From Sapria himalayana (taxonomy: Eukaryota > Streptophyta > Magnoliopsida > Malpighiales > Rafflesiaceae), in NCBI GenBank assembly GCA_029783825.1, contig JAREIK010002965.1, positions 169,156 to 233,155 of the forward strand: a DNA stretch of 64,000 nt, written 5' to 3'. Shown one piece after another: positions 27,311-40,670 of the stretch. The notes below the pieces were generated by a model that saw only the letters and a program-made list of their open reading frames with translations, was not told where the DNA came from and ran no database searches. How positions within the stretch are numbered: the stretch's first letter is position 1; the number at the start of each line of letters is the position of its first letter. A program made the position numbers and the translations under genes.

Positions 27311-27704
27311 ATATAGATAGATTAATATGTGTTATATATATACAAATAGATAGATTGATTTAAAGATAGATTGATAATTAGATAGATAGATGGATAGGTA
27401 GAAAAATAGATAGATAGATATATAGAAAGATAAAGAGACATATAGACAAATTCACAAATTGATAGATAGATATAAGATAGATAACTAGATAGATAGATAG
27501 ATATTTTGATAGCCAAATATACATATAGATAGATAGACAAATAGATATTTAAATAGATAGATAGATAGATATGCAGACAAAAGATAAACAAATAGATAGA
27601 TAAATAGATAAACAAATATATATTTGACAGACAGACAGATAGATAGATAGTTAGAGAAATAGACATATAGATAGATAGATAGATAGACAGATATATAGAT
27701 AGAT

Positions 27705-27745
<41 letters not shown>

Positions 27746-29415
27746 AATATATAAATAGATAGACAATTAGATAGATAGATAGATAGATAGACATATAGAT
27801 AGAAAGATACCTAGATAAATAGGTTTATAGATATATAGATAGACAGATAGATATATAAACATTTAGATAGATAGACAAATAGACATTTAGACATTTAAAT
27901 AGATAGATAGTTAGATAGAAAAATATAAAGATAAACAGATAGATAGTTAGACAGATAGAAAGATACATAGATAGAAATACAGATAGATTGATAGTTAGAT
28001 AGATAGAAAGATATGGAGATAGGTAGATATGCATATAGATAGATAGATAGAAAGAATGATAGAGAAACATATAGACAAATAGACACATAGATAGATAGAC
28101 AGTTAGAGAGATAGATAGATATACAAATAGAAAGATAGACAGAAAGAAAGATAAATAGATAGATCAATAGAAATAAATAAAGATAGGTAGATAGTTAGAT
28201 ACATAGATAAAAATATAGATAGATAGACCAATAGAATGATAGATTGATATATAGATATAGATATAGAGATATATATATATATATATATATATAAATTTAT
28301 AGATTAATAGATTAATAGATAGTTAGGTATATATAAGATACATAGATAGATAGATAGTTAGATAGTTAGTTAGTTAGAGAGATATAGATCGATATATAGA
28401 TAAATAGATATATAGAAAGAAAAATAGATAAGATATATTTATAAATTGATAGATAGATAGACCTATATATAGATAGACATATAGGAAAGATAGATAGATA
28501 GAAAGACAGACAGATAAATAGATAATAGTTAGATAGACAGATATATAGATAGATAGATATGTAAATAAATAGGAAGAGCGATAGATATATTAATGGATTA
28601 AATGATTGATATATAGATAAATAGATAGAGATATATATATAATTAGATAGTTAGATCATCATATAATCAGATAGTTAGATAGATTGATAGACAGATAGAT
28701 AGATAGATAGATAGATAGAATGATTGATTGGTAGAAAAATAGACACATTGAAAAATAGATAGATAGTTAGATAGATAGATATAATGATTGATTGGTAGAT
28801 AGATATACATGTTTATAGATTGACAGATAGATAGATAGATAGACAATTAGATAGATAGACATATAGATAGATAGACACATTGAATGATAGACAAATTGAT
28901 AGATAGATAGAAAAATAGACATACTTATAGGCAGATAAGTTTATAGACAGATAGATAGATAAGGCAATACATATATAAAAAAATTGACAAATAGTTAGTT
29001 GGACAAATAGACACATGGGAAAATTTACAATAAGACAGATAGATATAAAGATACATAGAAAGATAGAGAGATAGATAGTTATACAAATAGATAGATAGAC
29101 ATATTTAAAGATAAATAGATTAATAGATAGATAAGCAGAAAGACACATTTATAGATACACATTATGACAGATAAATAGTTGATAGATAGATAGATAGAAA
29201 GAAAAATAGGTAGATAGACAAATAGATAGATTGATATATAGATAGATAGAAAATTACACAGATTGACACATAGACAGATAGACAAATAAATAGATTGATA
29301 GATAGACATACCAACATATAAAAATATAGACATAAATATAGATAGATTTATAGATAGGTAGATATAAAGATAGGTAGATAGAAAAATAGAAAAATAACAG
29401 ATAGAAAGATAGACA

Positions 29416-30568
29416 TGCTACAAGAAAAATCACAAATAGTTAGGAAAAATTTCGTGGCTAAATTTTTTTTTCGTTTCTAAATTGTGTATATCGACAGGAT
29501 AATGACGGAACATTTCCCAAGCTATAGTGCTTGTCACTAAAAATTTACAAGGAAAATATTTCTTAGATAAATTAGAATGAAAGAAATCCTTAGCTAAAAT
29601 AGCGAGGGAAAATTCCTTAGCTAAATTAAGGAAAAAATCCCTCGCTATTTTCATTCCAAAATTATTTCATATTTTTAATTTTTTACATAAAATTTAATAA
29701 TAACATAAATTATAAACCATTATTTATAATTAAAAAAAAATAAAATCAATTAATAAAATAATTTGATACAATATGTTAAACAGTTAAAATAGAAACATAA
29801 AAAAACTTGATTACATCTTATTCTGCATCATTGTATCTAATGATTGTGCATAAAGTATAATCTATCTATGAAATTGATGTCATTTTCTTTCCCCTAGCTC
29901 CTCAAGAACTGCATACTACTCTAGCACCCGAGCATGTCCCTTCATGGCCAACATCTTCTAGTTATTTTTCTCTGATACTCCACGAAGATAGATAATATTG
30001 TTACACTTGCATATGAAGCATAACATACTAAATTTACAAACTAATAAAGAACAAAATACTATGCCATTGATAAACAGATAGACTAACGCTTGCAACACCA
30101 ACTGCCATTTGCTAGAAATTTCACATAACAAGATATTCATGAGCTTATTTTTATATTATCATTTCAAGATTTTTCCAAGATTTCTAGTAAACTGCTCATC
30201 AACATTATCTTATGTTTTGCCTAGTTTCACGCATCAGTCCATGGTTAATTATAAAAAAGTTAGAAAGTACCAAACAAAATAGAAATGGAAGTTGAAATGA
30301 CAACAGGCTGCATGGTAATGAATTTTTGCACACTTGTAGGTTAATATAGGAATCCAACGAAGCAAAGATACTTGAAAGAAAACAAAAAAAAATGAGAAAA
30401 AAATGCAATGCACAGGAAAATAACACATGGTAGCCTGCCTATGTATTCCATTCCCCACTTGAGTTTTACAATAACCGTCTTCACAGTCAAGTTGTTAAGA
30501 AAAGGCTTTGGAATTAATAGGTATGGTGTGTAATATTCAACAATAAAAAACTAATAAACGATGCTATA
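29416..30568 (-). mobile_element. CACTA element 3 remnant with B-type end and SmF exons
   Basis: GCTACAAGAAAAATCACAAA at 29418 followed by subterminal GAGGGAAAATTCCTTAGCTA motifs is a B-type terminus pointing left. 29650-29890 is the conserved B-side inner segment and 29955-30495 carries SmF exons. The right limit is set where a different CACTA-like end begins near 30569; no A-type end belonging to this element is visible. Confidence 0.6.
29955..30495 (-). pseudogene. SmF core snRNP protein fragment, two exons
   Basis: On the reverse strand an exon at about 30494-30434 reads [19 protein letters not shown], matching the Sm1 motif of SmF ([17 protein letters not shown]). After an intron of about 430 bp a second exon at about 30007-29955 reads CNNIIYLRGVSEKNN-stop, matching the Sm2 end. 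SmF is one of seven proteins forming the ring on spliceosomal snRNAs. The middle of the protein (VSVDGYMNLQL-like part) was not found. Exon-intron structure is retained, so capture was at DNA level. The acceptor AG appears changed and the C-terminus is altered. This copy is more complete than the one at 21470-21735. Confidence 0.75.
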
Positions 30569-31425
30569 ACTACTAAAAATTACAATAATACCTACCAATA
30601 TACTGACCAAAAAATTCGATCGCTAATTGCTGTCCAAAATACGATCAGTTAGCAACAAAAAAAAGAGAAACAAAAAAAAAATTTACCGACCAAAGACCAC
30701 CCATAATTACCAATCAAATATTTTTTGTCGGTAATCAGTTTGTAGAGTGGGTATCGAATATATTACCGATTATTTAACAACCTAGCATTATACTTGGTCG
30801 GTAGAGTCTTTTTTCAAATTATTATAGCTTCATACATACCGACCGTTTATTGACCTAATATATAGGTCAGTAATTACTGACCAATTCACGATTAATTTAT
30901 AGTTTTGAAAAGGCACATTGGAGAAAATGCTTCCGACAAAATTCCCGAACAACTAATGACCATATATTACCGACCAAAAATATTTGGTCGGTAATATGGT
31001 CTGTAAATAAAAAGGGAATTAGAGAAAAATATTCCCAAAAGATTACCGTCCATTTAACGACCAAAAATATATAACCATTAAAAATGGTCGGTATAGTCGT
31101 TATCCAATATATTTTTAAGGTTATAATTTTCGACCAAACTACTGACCAAATATTTAGATCGGTAATTATTGACCATTTCACCACTGAATACTGACCATAA
31201 CTTTCGACCAAATTGTTTTTGGTCGGAAATTGTCAGTAAATTAGGATTAAAATAGCGAATAGAAATTACCGACTAATTACCGACCATTTAACAAACAAAA
31301 GTGTTTACCATTAAAATTGGTCGGCAATTTGGACTTCCAAATACTTATAGATTTTTCTCATCGACCATTTGCTGACCATAATTTTGGTCGATAATCCATT
31401 GTTTTAAATTTTTGATTTAAAAATC
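30569..31425. repeat. Terminal region of a second CACTA-like family (TTACCGACC motifs)
   Basis: Beginning near CTACTAAAAATTACAATAAT, the region contains more than a dozen TTACCGACCA / TGGTCGGTAA motifs in both orientations, including a near-perfect 30-bp palindrome at about 30968-30997. The style (a short motif repeated in both orientations behind a CACTA-like start) is that of a CACTA subterminal region, but the motif differs from the TAGCTAGGGA family. No matching opposite end was found in the window. Confidence 0.55.
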
Positions 31426-32459
31426 ATATGCTAAGTCATTATAACCTAAAATCATCGAAATTCAATTGTTTTTCCAAAGCAAAGCAGACTGTAAGCATGA
31501 AATCAGAAAACTTTTATATTTCTTCTGAATTCAGGTAAGTTTTTCTTTGTTCTTCTCCTTCAAATATCTAATACACATCTCCATCTCTCTGAATTAAATA
31601 TAGATATTTGGAAATTCGTTATTTCAGTATATTCAGGTATTAGGTTTCTTTTCTCCTCCTAATTTCTTAAATTTTGCTTCAATTTAATTTAATCTAATAT
31701 GATTTTGACTCGACACAATTATTTAAACTATAATTTTTCATTTTTAAAATTTATTCATCTACTATTTATATTTTTAAGGTTTTAGTAATTTTGATTTCAA
31801 TTACATGATGTTTGCATTCGAATAATCTTAATATTAATGGGTTGTATTTATATAATCATATGACATTATGTTTAAATGTCGATACTTTAATATACATAAT
31901 GATTTATGCTAATTAAAACTTTTATTTAATGTTAATCTTAAATCTCTATAATAGTATATATAAACTTTTATACATTTATATAATCGAATAATATTATGCA
32001 TAAATGTCTATACTTTAATATATATAAATGTATTACATTTTAAATACACATTGATATATTTATATAAACATATAAAGTTATACATAAATATTTATTAATA
32101 TTTATAAATATCTATACAAAATTTATATTAAACTATCCATTTATATATTTTCTTATATAATAATTAAGTAATATTAAATGATTATAAAATTTTGGAAATA
32201 TTTATATTACATATAATTTTTTATATAAATATAGAATATTTATAAAGTTTATATAAATGTGATATATTTACTATATATTATTTATATTAGTGTTATATAT
32301 AAATATAATAATATTTAAGTAACATTTATAAAAATATTTTATTCACAAATATTATATAGATTCACATATTCAATTATATAATCATATACTATTTTATATA
32401 AAAGTAATTTAAACAATATTTATAATAAATTAAACTACTTTTATAACGATATTTATAAC
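31426..32459. other. AT-rich non-coding interior
   Basis: No gene recognised. 31480-31680 has pyrimidine-rich stretches and TCAGGTAAG-like sites that could be a scrap of a 5' UTR and intron. 31850-32450 matches 53740-54200 in reverse (for example CTTTAATATATATAAATGTA). Confidence 0.55.
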
Positions 32460-34798
32460 TTAAATAACTTATTTGTAACTATATAATAATGTATAACTAT
32501 ATCTATAATTCTATATAACTATATTTCAAAAAAATATATACTATATGTATACTTATATATAACTATATATAATTATATTTTACTAAATGTATACCTATAT
32601 AAATTTTAAATATAATTATATCTTTAACTACATACATATTTATAACGACATGTGTATAACTATATATAAATATTTATATAAATATGTAACACTATATCAT
32701 TAAATATAACTATATTTGTAACTCTATATACATATATGTATTCATATAAGTGAATTAAAATATTTGTTTATATCATTGTATATATTTATGTATAACTACT
32801 TATTACTACTTGTATAAATATATCTATATATAACTATTTGTTTAATTATATATAACTATTTATAATTATATATAGTATATGTAAAATAATATATAACTAT
32901 ATATAATTGTATCTTACTATGTGTATAACTTTAAAAGTTTTATTCATAATTATATTTAAATATTAAATTTACCGCTTATATTTAATATATATTTGTATAT
33001 AGTAGTATATAAAAAAGTATTTTACTATATCTATACCTATACATAACTATATGTATAAAAAATTAAATTAAAAAATATAAAAACCTACATGTATTAATAT
33101 ACATTTAACTATATGTGTAGCTATATGTATAATAACATGTAACAATATTTATAATTACATGTATAACAACATACAACATTATGTTAAACTAAATGAGGAT
33201 AACTATATATAAATATTAGTATAACTAAATAAATGTCTAAATAATTATATATAACTATAATTGTAACTATATATACATTTATGTATTAATATAATTAAAG
33301 CAAAAAAAATTTTTATACCATTGTTTATATTTATGTATAACTACTTATTACTACTTGTATGAATATATTATATATAACTATATGTTTAATTATATATAAC
33401 TATTTATTACTATATATATATTATATGTAAAATAATATATAACTACAAATAATTGTATCTTACTATGTGTGCGACATTAAAAGTTTATGCATAATTGTAT
33501 TTAAATATTAAATTTATAGCTTATATTTAATATATATTTGTAAATAGTAGTATATAAAAAAGTATTTTAGTAAATCTATACCTATACATTACTATATGTA
33601 TAAATATATAAATTTAAATTAACAAATATATAAACATACATGTACAAATATATGTTTAATTATATGTGTAACTAAATGTATAACCGCATGTAACTATATT
33701 TATAATTACATGTATAACAACATACAACATTATTTTAAACTATATATGTATAACTATATATAAATATTTGTATAACTAAAAAAAAATGTCTATATTATTA
33801 TATATAACTATATGTGTAAATATTTATACATTTATGTATTAATATAAAATTAAAGCAAATAAATTTTATATAACATTGTTTATATTATATGTATAACTGC
33901 TTATAACTACTTTTTTAAATAAATCTATATATAACTATATGTTTTAATTATATATAACTATTTATAACTTTATATATTATATGTAAAATAATATATAACT
34001 ATAAATAATTGTATCTTATCATGTGTATACCTTTGAAAGTTTGAAGCATAATTATATTTAAATATTAAATTTATAGCTTATATTTAATATATTTTTGTAT
34101 ATAATAGTATATAAAAAAGTATTTTACAATATCTATACCTATACATTACTATATGTATAAATATATTAAAATAATTAACAAATATATAAACCTACATGTA
34201 TAAATATATGTTTAACTATATGTGTATATAAATGTAAAACCACATATAACTATATTTATAATTACAACATTTAGCATTTTTTTAAACTATATGTGTATAA
34301 CTATATATAAATATTTGTATAAATAAATAAATGTCTATATAATTATATATAACTATATTTGTAACTATATATACATTTATGTATTAATATAATTAAAGCA
34401 AAAAAAAAATTTATAATGTTGTTTATATTTATTTATAACTACTTATAACTACTTGTAAGAATATATCTATATATAACTATTTGTTTAATTATGCATAACT
34501 ATTTATAACTATATATATTATATGTAGAATAATATATAACTATTAAAATTGTATCTTACTAAGTGTATAACTTTAAAAGTTTTATGCATAATTATATTTA
34601 AATATTTTATTTGCAGCTTATATTAAATATATATTTGTAAATAGTAGTATATAAAAAAGTATTTTAGTATATCTATACCTATACATTACTATATGTATAA
34701 ATATATAAAATTAAATTAACAAATAAATAAACATGCATGTATATATATATATGTTTATCTATGTGTAACTAAATGTATAACCACATGTACTTATATTT
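32460..34798 (+). repeat. AT-rich tandem repeat array, unit about 550 bp, without ARF1
   Basis: Landmark ATATACATTTATGTATTAAT followed by ATAATTAAAGCAAA recurs near 33270, 33825 and 34370, a period close to 550 bp. The units resemble those at 17690-20870 but carry no ARF1 copy. The array is cut at 34798 by the CACTA end that follows. Confidence 0.85.
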
Positions 34799-35270
34799 CA
34801 TTACAAGAAAAATCTCATATAGCTAGGGATAATTGTGTCGCTAAATGCACATTTTCCATCGCTAAAAGGGATATAGCGACAGATTAACAATGAATCATTT
34901 CCCTATCTAAAAGTGCTGGTTACTAAAAATTAGCGAGGGAAAGTGTCCCTAGCTAAATATTTAGTGATGGACAAATCAGTAGCTTAAAAAAATATTTTAC
35001 CTAGCTAAATTTGCAAGCTAAATGAGAGTTTCCATCGCTAAACAAAAATAACGATGGAAAATTTCCCAAGCTTAAGTGTTGGTTGCTAAATTTTAGTGAC
35101 GGAAATAGTCCCTAGCTAAATAAATTTAGCAATGAAAAATCCATTGCTAAAATAATGATTTCCCTTGCTACATTAGCTAGGGAATTTTCCATAGCTATCT
35201 TTGCAAGAGATTTTTCCCTTACTAATTTACAAAGAGATTTTTCCCTAGCTATTTTAATTTCAAAACTTTT
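34799..35270. repeat. B-type terminus and subterminal repeats of element 4
   Basis: CATTACAAGAAAAATCTCAT is followed by ATAGCTAGGGATAATTGTGT, TTTCCATCGCTAAAAGGG, AGCGAGGGAAAGTGTCCCTA and further TAGCTAGGGA-type motifs in both orientations. The insertion point is inside the 550-bp AT-rich repeat. Confidence 0.8.
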
Positions 35271-35822
35271 TTGAGAATTTAATTTATTTTAAAATTTTTT
35301 AATTAAATAATTTAATAATTTTATATCAAATTGAATATAAAAAGAAACTATACATAATTTATAATAAACAAAAAATAAAATCATTTAATAACTTATTCTA
35401 ATTCAATATTTTATATAATTGAAACTAAAAATAACAAAATTTTATTAGATCTTATTCATCAATGTTTCTACTGATAGTGCATAACATATAATAAATCCAT
35501 TCATTGACGTTGTTTTCTTTCCCTCTGCTCCTCCGATCACCATTTTTCTAGTGCGACAAAGCTGATGAGTCACGACACGTAATGTCTTGTGTAAAACCCC
35601 ATCACTTTTACAAGCTTTGTATGAGAAATAATGCAGTATATATGTAAATATATACTAGCATTTCACTCATACATATATTACTGCAGTATATGTACATAAA
35701 AACTATAGTATTACATGTACATATATACTGAGTACAAATATACTCAGTATATATGTACATAAAATACTGTAGTATTATATGTACATATATACGGACTTTA
35801 TTTGTACGTATATACTGCATTT

Positions 35823-36212
35823 ATTGTTGTTGTAGTTGTTCCTGCTACCATTGCCACTCCCGCTACCATTTCCACTCATGCCGCTGCTACTGTCACTGCC
35901 AATGCCACTACTACTACTACCGCTACCATGGTTGCCTCTACTGCGGTCGTTGCCTCTGCTGCTGCCACTACTACAGATGCCGCCATCACTGCTGCTGCCA
36001 CTGCTGCCACCACAGTCACAACCACAGTCACTGCCACAGCTACTACTACCACCAATTTCATCACCACTACCACTGTTGCCGCGGTTGTTGCTGCCGCAGC
36101 CACCACTGTCACTACCATAGCCACTGCTGCCGCCGTTGTCACCGCCGCCACCATTGTCGCTGCCATCATTACCACTACTGTCACCGCTGCCGCTACTACT
36201 ATTACTAATAAT
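35823..36212 (+). repeat. GC-rich trinucleotide tract in unit 1
   Basis: About 390 bases of degenerate GCC/ACC/ACT/GCT triplets. All three + frames and one - frame stay open (94-185 codons), giving Ala/Thr, Leu/Pro or Cys/His-rich text. The frames differ only by phase and have no conserved domain, so I read this as a minisatellite and not a gene. Confidence 0.85.
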
Positions 36213-36726
36213 AGGCTTTTACATACCTATAATAGGCTAAAACTCTACCCAAAAAATTCAGAGACACAATCATATTCACAAATATATAAATACAAATATT
36301 ATAGACATGAACAAACACAAATTAAAGTTGATTGTTATACAGCTTCAACAAAATTTTAATTAAATAATTTAATATTTTTATATTAAATAGAATAAAAATA
36401 GAAACTATAAATGATAATTTTAAATTAAACAAAAAATTTTCATTTAATAACTTATTCGTATATAGTATTTTAAATAACTAAAATAATAAAATAATAAAAT
36501 TATATTACATTTTATTAATCAATGTATCTACCGACTATGCATAAAGTATAATCTATCCATGCATTGACTAGTACATATATTATCTACAGTATAAGTACAT
36601 ATAAACTACATTATTATGCGTACATATATACTAGGTACATATTTACTCAGTATATATGTACATAAAATACTACAATATTATATGGATATATATACTAACT
36701 ATATATGTATGTATATACCAGATTTG

Positions 36727-36868
36727 TTGTCATTACTGCTGCTCCCACCGTCGCTGCCACTCCTGCCACTACTGCCATTGCCGCCGTTGCCACCGCTAAT
36801 GACGCTGCCCCACTACCACCACTGCCACCACTCCCACCTCCACCGCTACTACCGCTACTGATAATAGG
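36727..36868 (+). repeat. GC-rich trinucleotide tract in unit 2
   Basis: Shorter version (about 140 bases) of the tract in unit 1, again bounded by TACATATATAC-type motifs on the left and the AATAGGCTTTTACA block on the right. Confidence 0.85.
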
Positions 36869-37700
36869 CTTTTACAAACATATAATAGGCTAAAACTCTT
36901 CCTAAAAAATGTGGAGACACACAAAGATTTTCACAAATATATAAAAAAAGTTATTATAGGCCACAATTAAAGTTGATTGTCATAGAGCTTCGACAAAATT
37001 TTAATTAAATAATATAATATTATTAAATTAAATTGAATAAAAACCAAAACTATAAATGAAAATTTTAAATTAAAAAAAAAAATTTATTTTATATCTTAGT
37101 CTAATACAATATTTTAAATAACTAAAACAAAAAATATAACAAAATTTTATTACATCTTATTAATCAATATATCTACCAACAGTGCATAAAGTATAATCTA
37201 TCCATGCATTGACATTGCTTTCTTTCCCTCTACTCCCTCGGCACAAACTTTCTAGTTTGAAAAAGCTGTCCGATTCACGGTGTGTCATGTCTGTTGAAAA
37301 ATCCCTTCACTTGTACAAGCTTCGTATGGGAAACAATGTGGTACCATATCTGTAAGAAATTTAAACCACTCAATCAAATCAAATTAAATAAAAAAAACTA
37401 TGTTTTTATAAATATATATTACTATAGTAAATATGTACATATATACTACATATCACTCGTACATATATTACTGTAGCATATGGACATATAAACTATAGTA
37501 TTATGCCTACATATATACTGAGTACATATATACTGAGTACATATATACTCAGTATATATGTATGAATATACTCAGTATATATGTAGTAAATATATATATA
37601 CTCATTATATATGTAGTAAAAATACTATAGTATTATACGTACATATATACTGACAATATACGTACTTATATACTGATTATATACGTACGTATATACTACA

Positions 37701-38112
37701 TTTGTTGTCGTTGCTGCTGCTCCTGCGGTCGCTGCCGATCCTAATGCTACTGCTAATACCCCTACTATTGCTGCTCTTGCCTCTACTGCTACCGCTACTG
37801 CCACTATTGCCACTGCTGCTTGTGCTGCCACCACTGACGATGCTATAGCCACTACTACTACTGCAACCATTGTCGGTGTTGCCACTACTATGGCTGCTAA
37901 ATCTGCTACTGCTGATGCAGCTACTGCCTTCACTACCGCCACTGCCTCCACTACCGCCACTGCCACTAGCACTACTGTCGCCGCTACCGCCGCTACCACC
38001 ATTGTCGATGCTACCCCCGTTGTAGCAGCTGCCGCTGCTGCCGCCACTATCACTGTTATAGCTACTGTTGCCTCTGCTATCACTCCCACTGCTGCCACCA
38101 CCACCACATCTG
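37701..38112 (+). repeat. GC-rich trinucleotide tract in unit 3
   Basis: About 410 bases of the same degenerate triplets. The reverse strand has long open frames (160 and 169 codons) that are Val/Ala-rich or Gly/Ser-rich low complexity; triplet bias explains them without selection for a protein. Confidence 0.85.
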
Positions 38113-38265
38113 AAAATAGTCTTGCACATACCTATAATTGGATAAAACTCTAGCCAAAAAATTCGAAGACACAAGAACATATTCACAGATATATAAAAAA
38201 ATTATTATAGACATGAACAAACACAAATTAAAGTTGATTGTCATACATCTTCAACAAAAATCCAA

Positions 38266-38596
38266 AAGATGTACAGTAATTATGTTTAGAGAGAGAGTGT
38301 GTGTGCAAAAATAAAATGTTTTAACAATAATAAAGATAAGATAAGCTAGGCCTCCTTTTGATAATGCTAAAATGGGTAATATGAGACCCATGCATTAGAA
38401 GGATCATGGTAATGTCTAAATGCTTTGAATTATAATTTTTTCTTGTGTCTCACATAATGTGTCTTGCAAAGATTTATAATTAGGTTAATAGGAAAAGCAA
38501 AGAACAAAACCAGAATAAAAAAAATTGAAACCTACAAAAAAATCATAATTATTTGCTACACATAGTCAAAAATAAATAACAATTCAGAAATAATAT
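38266..38596. other. Non-coding flank of the TNPA-type gene
   Basis: 38266-38375 matches 21185-21310 in reverse. The rest is ordinary AT-rich sequence and probably the 3' flank of the gene that follows on the reverse strand. It marks the left edge of the segment missing from element 2. Confidence 0.6.
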
Positions 38597-40530
38597 TCAA
38601 CCGAAATCATCCTCATAATTTGTAGGGAATGCTAGCTTCTCCTGTGATGTTTCACAGCTGGATCTCGAAATGCTATCTGTTCTGCTAATGCCGCTAACTG
38701 TGACTCCATATAGGACATCTGCTATTGCATTACATTCTTAACTTCTTTCATCTCATTATTCATTTCTTTAATTTCTTGCATTTCTTTCATCAAATTAGTA
38801 TACTTATCATCCTTATGTTATTAATATCATATATTTCTTCCTTCAAATGAGATACCTGCGCATCCTTCTTTTTCATTTCAGTCTTCATAACTACAATACA
38901 TTCATTTATTTCCAGTGCTTATTGTTCGACCACCTCATCCACCATTGCTGAGACAGATGAATTAGAAGCACAACTACACCAAAATGTCATTCCCATAGAG
39001 TTGATTCCGTAAACTCGCTGCTTCTTTTGACCTCCTATGGTCTCCAAATAAATTGGATCATAGTCAATTGGTTGAAGATCCATAGAACCCTCAACTTGTT
39101 GATGAGCAGCTGTCACACGTTCCTCCATTAGATCCTGAGATAAAATAGAGAAAAAAACTATCCTAGATATATAAAAAATAAAATAAGTATTTTGCATTCC
39201 AAACAATTTTCATAATGTACTGTAGTTTTATAAAATCTAATTAATATCACAAATTCTTATAGCAATCATCTGAGACTTATTGTCAACATATTATTTAATT
39301 TATGCATCTTCCTGAAAATCTAAAAAAAATTTGGATCTCAACCCAATTCTCCAACCTAAAATATGTTTTTATTAAGTCATAAAAAAACAAATGATCAAAA
39401 AATTTAACAAAATTAATAAAACCATGCAGAGATTTGATTTATTGGACTATTAGGATAACCACAAAATATATAAATGTTTAGAATTTTAAAATTGTATCAA
39501 ATCTCAATCATGCTAAATGCTCGAATTTGACCCTCCTTTGTGTCGATAGATTCTTGTACCTAGTCCAGCTACCTCACTTCATTGATTTTTGCTGTTAATA
39601 TCTAATTTTTTTCATCACATATGGCTCCTCCCTATAATTAAGCCACTCGGGCCAGTCATCCTCGGATATAAAATCAGGCATTTCTTTAATATTCTTCAAT
39701 TTATGGACACAATTAGAATACCATTGAGTAGCTTTGATCTCCCATAATGACTTTATCTTTCCATCAAATTTGGGTGCCCATGTGCACTAATTCTATATAT
39801 AGAAAAATCACAACAGAATTTATATTAACAACAAGAACATAATTATTTACTGCTTGAATAATAACCAACATAATAGTTAAGTAATTAGATAATTATTTTT
39901 CAATGCTTTTATTTTGTTATTTTTACCTGAATATCATTAAAATATGTCTCTTATGTCGATTCAGAAACTTTCTTCCAGGAGAATGCTTTAAAATCAACCA
40001 TTTTCTTGAAAGACATTGTAATTATAGTGTAACACTTGTGAGATGGAATAAAACTATACAAATAAATAAATAACAATGAAAACAAGCAAATCATAAGAAT
40101 AAAAAAAACCACTGATAGTAACATCAAAATTTTTTTTTCAAGTCATTTTTATATATTTCTTTTAGCTTCCATCGACAATCTCAATTTCTAACTTTGCACT
40201 GACTATAGAGGAAGGTACATCATTTGATGAAGTCGTTGGTTTTGTAAATGGGGGAACATCAGTGTAAAATATGGTGTAGAAGATAGAGATTGATCAAAAG
40301 TGTTTCAGGAAGCAAATGGGTTTTGGGCTTACATCTCATAAAGGTGATAGTAGAGGTCTCAATGATGGCGATGGTGATAGAAATGAAGATAGTAATTGTA
40401 ATTTTGAAGTTTGGATATGGTGGCTATGAGATGGTACTGATTCTGCAACATGATATAACATACTAGATGAATTCCGTTCATTTCTATGTCCACGTCCACC
40501 TCCACCATGGCCACGTCCTTAAGGTGTCAT
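38597..40530 (-). pseudogene. Decayed CACTA second protein (TNPA-like, Transposase_24 / Ptta-En-Spm family)
   Basis: The start at 40530 (ATGACACCT) is followed at once by a TAA, then Gly/Arg-rich text (GHGGGGRGHRNERNSS), a pattern common at the N-terminus of these proteins. Further on are MVDFKAFSWKKVSESTKETY near 40000, CVHKLKNIKEMPDFISEDDW and PEWLNY near 39720-39630 (the family's W-x(n)-W/R region), then ERVTAAHQQVEGSMDLQPID, YDPIYLETIGGQKKQRVYGI and NSMGMTFW (39130-38970), the conserved YLE-x-GGKKK-RVYG block, and a coiled region with KKDAQVSHLKEEIYDIN. The end is YEDDFG-stop at 38597. In En/Spm this second protein binds subterminal motifs and represses or aids transposition. Stops and frameshifts break it; introns probably lie near 39780-40000 and 39180-39500. 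Confidence 0.75.
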
Positions 40531-40670
40531 CTACTATACAAAATATAACATAGAACAAATAATAGAGATATGATGAACAAGCATGCATTTTTGTACAAAA
40601 CACACCGATAGATTTCAACAAAATATAAAAATTCTTTAATAGTTTAATATTATAATAAAATTATAACAAT

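Larger units (their letters stand above)
35271..38265 (-). repeat. Three tandem units, each with B-side segment, TA motifs and trinucleotide tract
   Basis: Units of about 1.1, 0.63 and 1.3 kb (35271-36360, 36361-36990, 36991-38265). Each contains, in + order: an AT-rich segment with CTATCCATGCATTGAC-like sequence; in units 1 and 3 a scrap of the methyltransferase exon (ACAAGCTTTGTATGAGAAAT and ACAAGCTTCGTATGGGAAAC); TACTGAGTACATATATACTC motifs; a trinucleotide tract; and the AATAGGCTTTTACA block. Unit 3 adjoins the transposase genes, unit 1 the B end. Confidence 0.8.

Noticed and set aside
35802..36359. 185-codon Ala/Thr-rich frame and overlapping Leu/Pro and Cys/His-rich frames
   Set aside because: All phases of a degenerate triplet repeat stay open together, which shows base composition and not protein selection.
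37677..38186. 169-codon Gly/Ser-rich reverse frame resembling a glycine-rich protein
   Set aside because: It is the reverse phase of the same triplet tract; flanking codons are transposon sequence.
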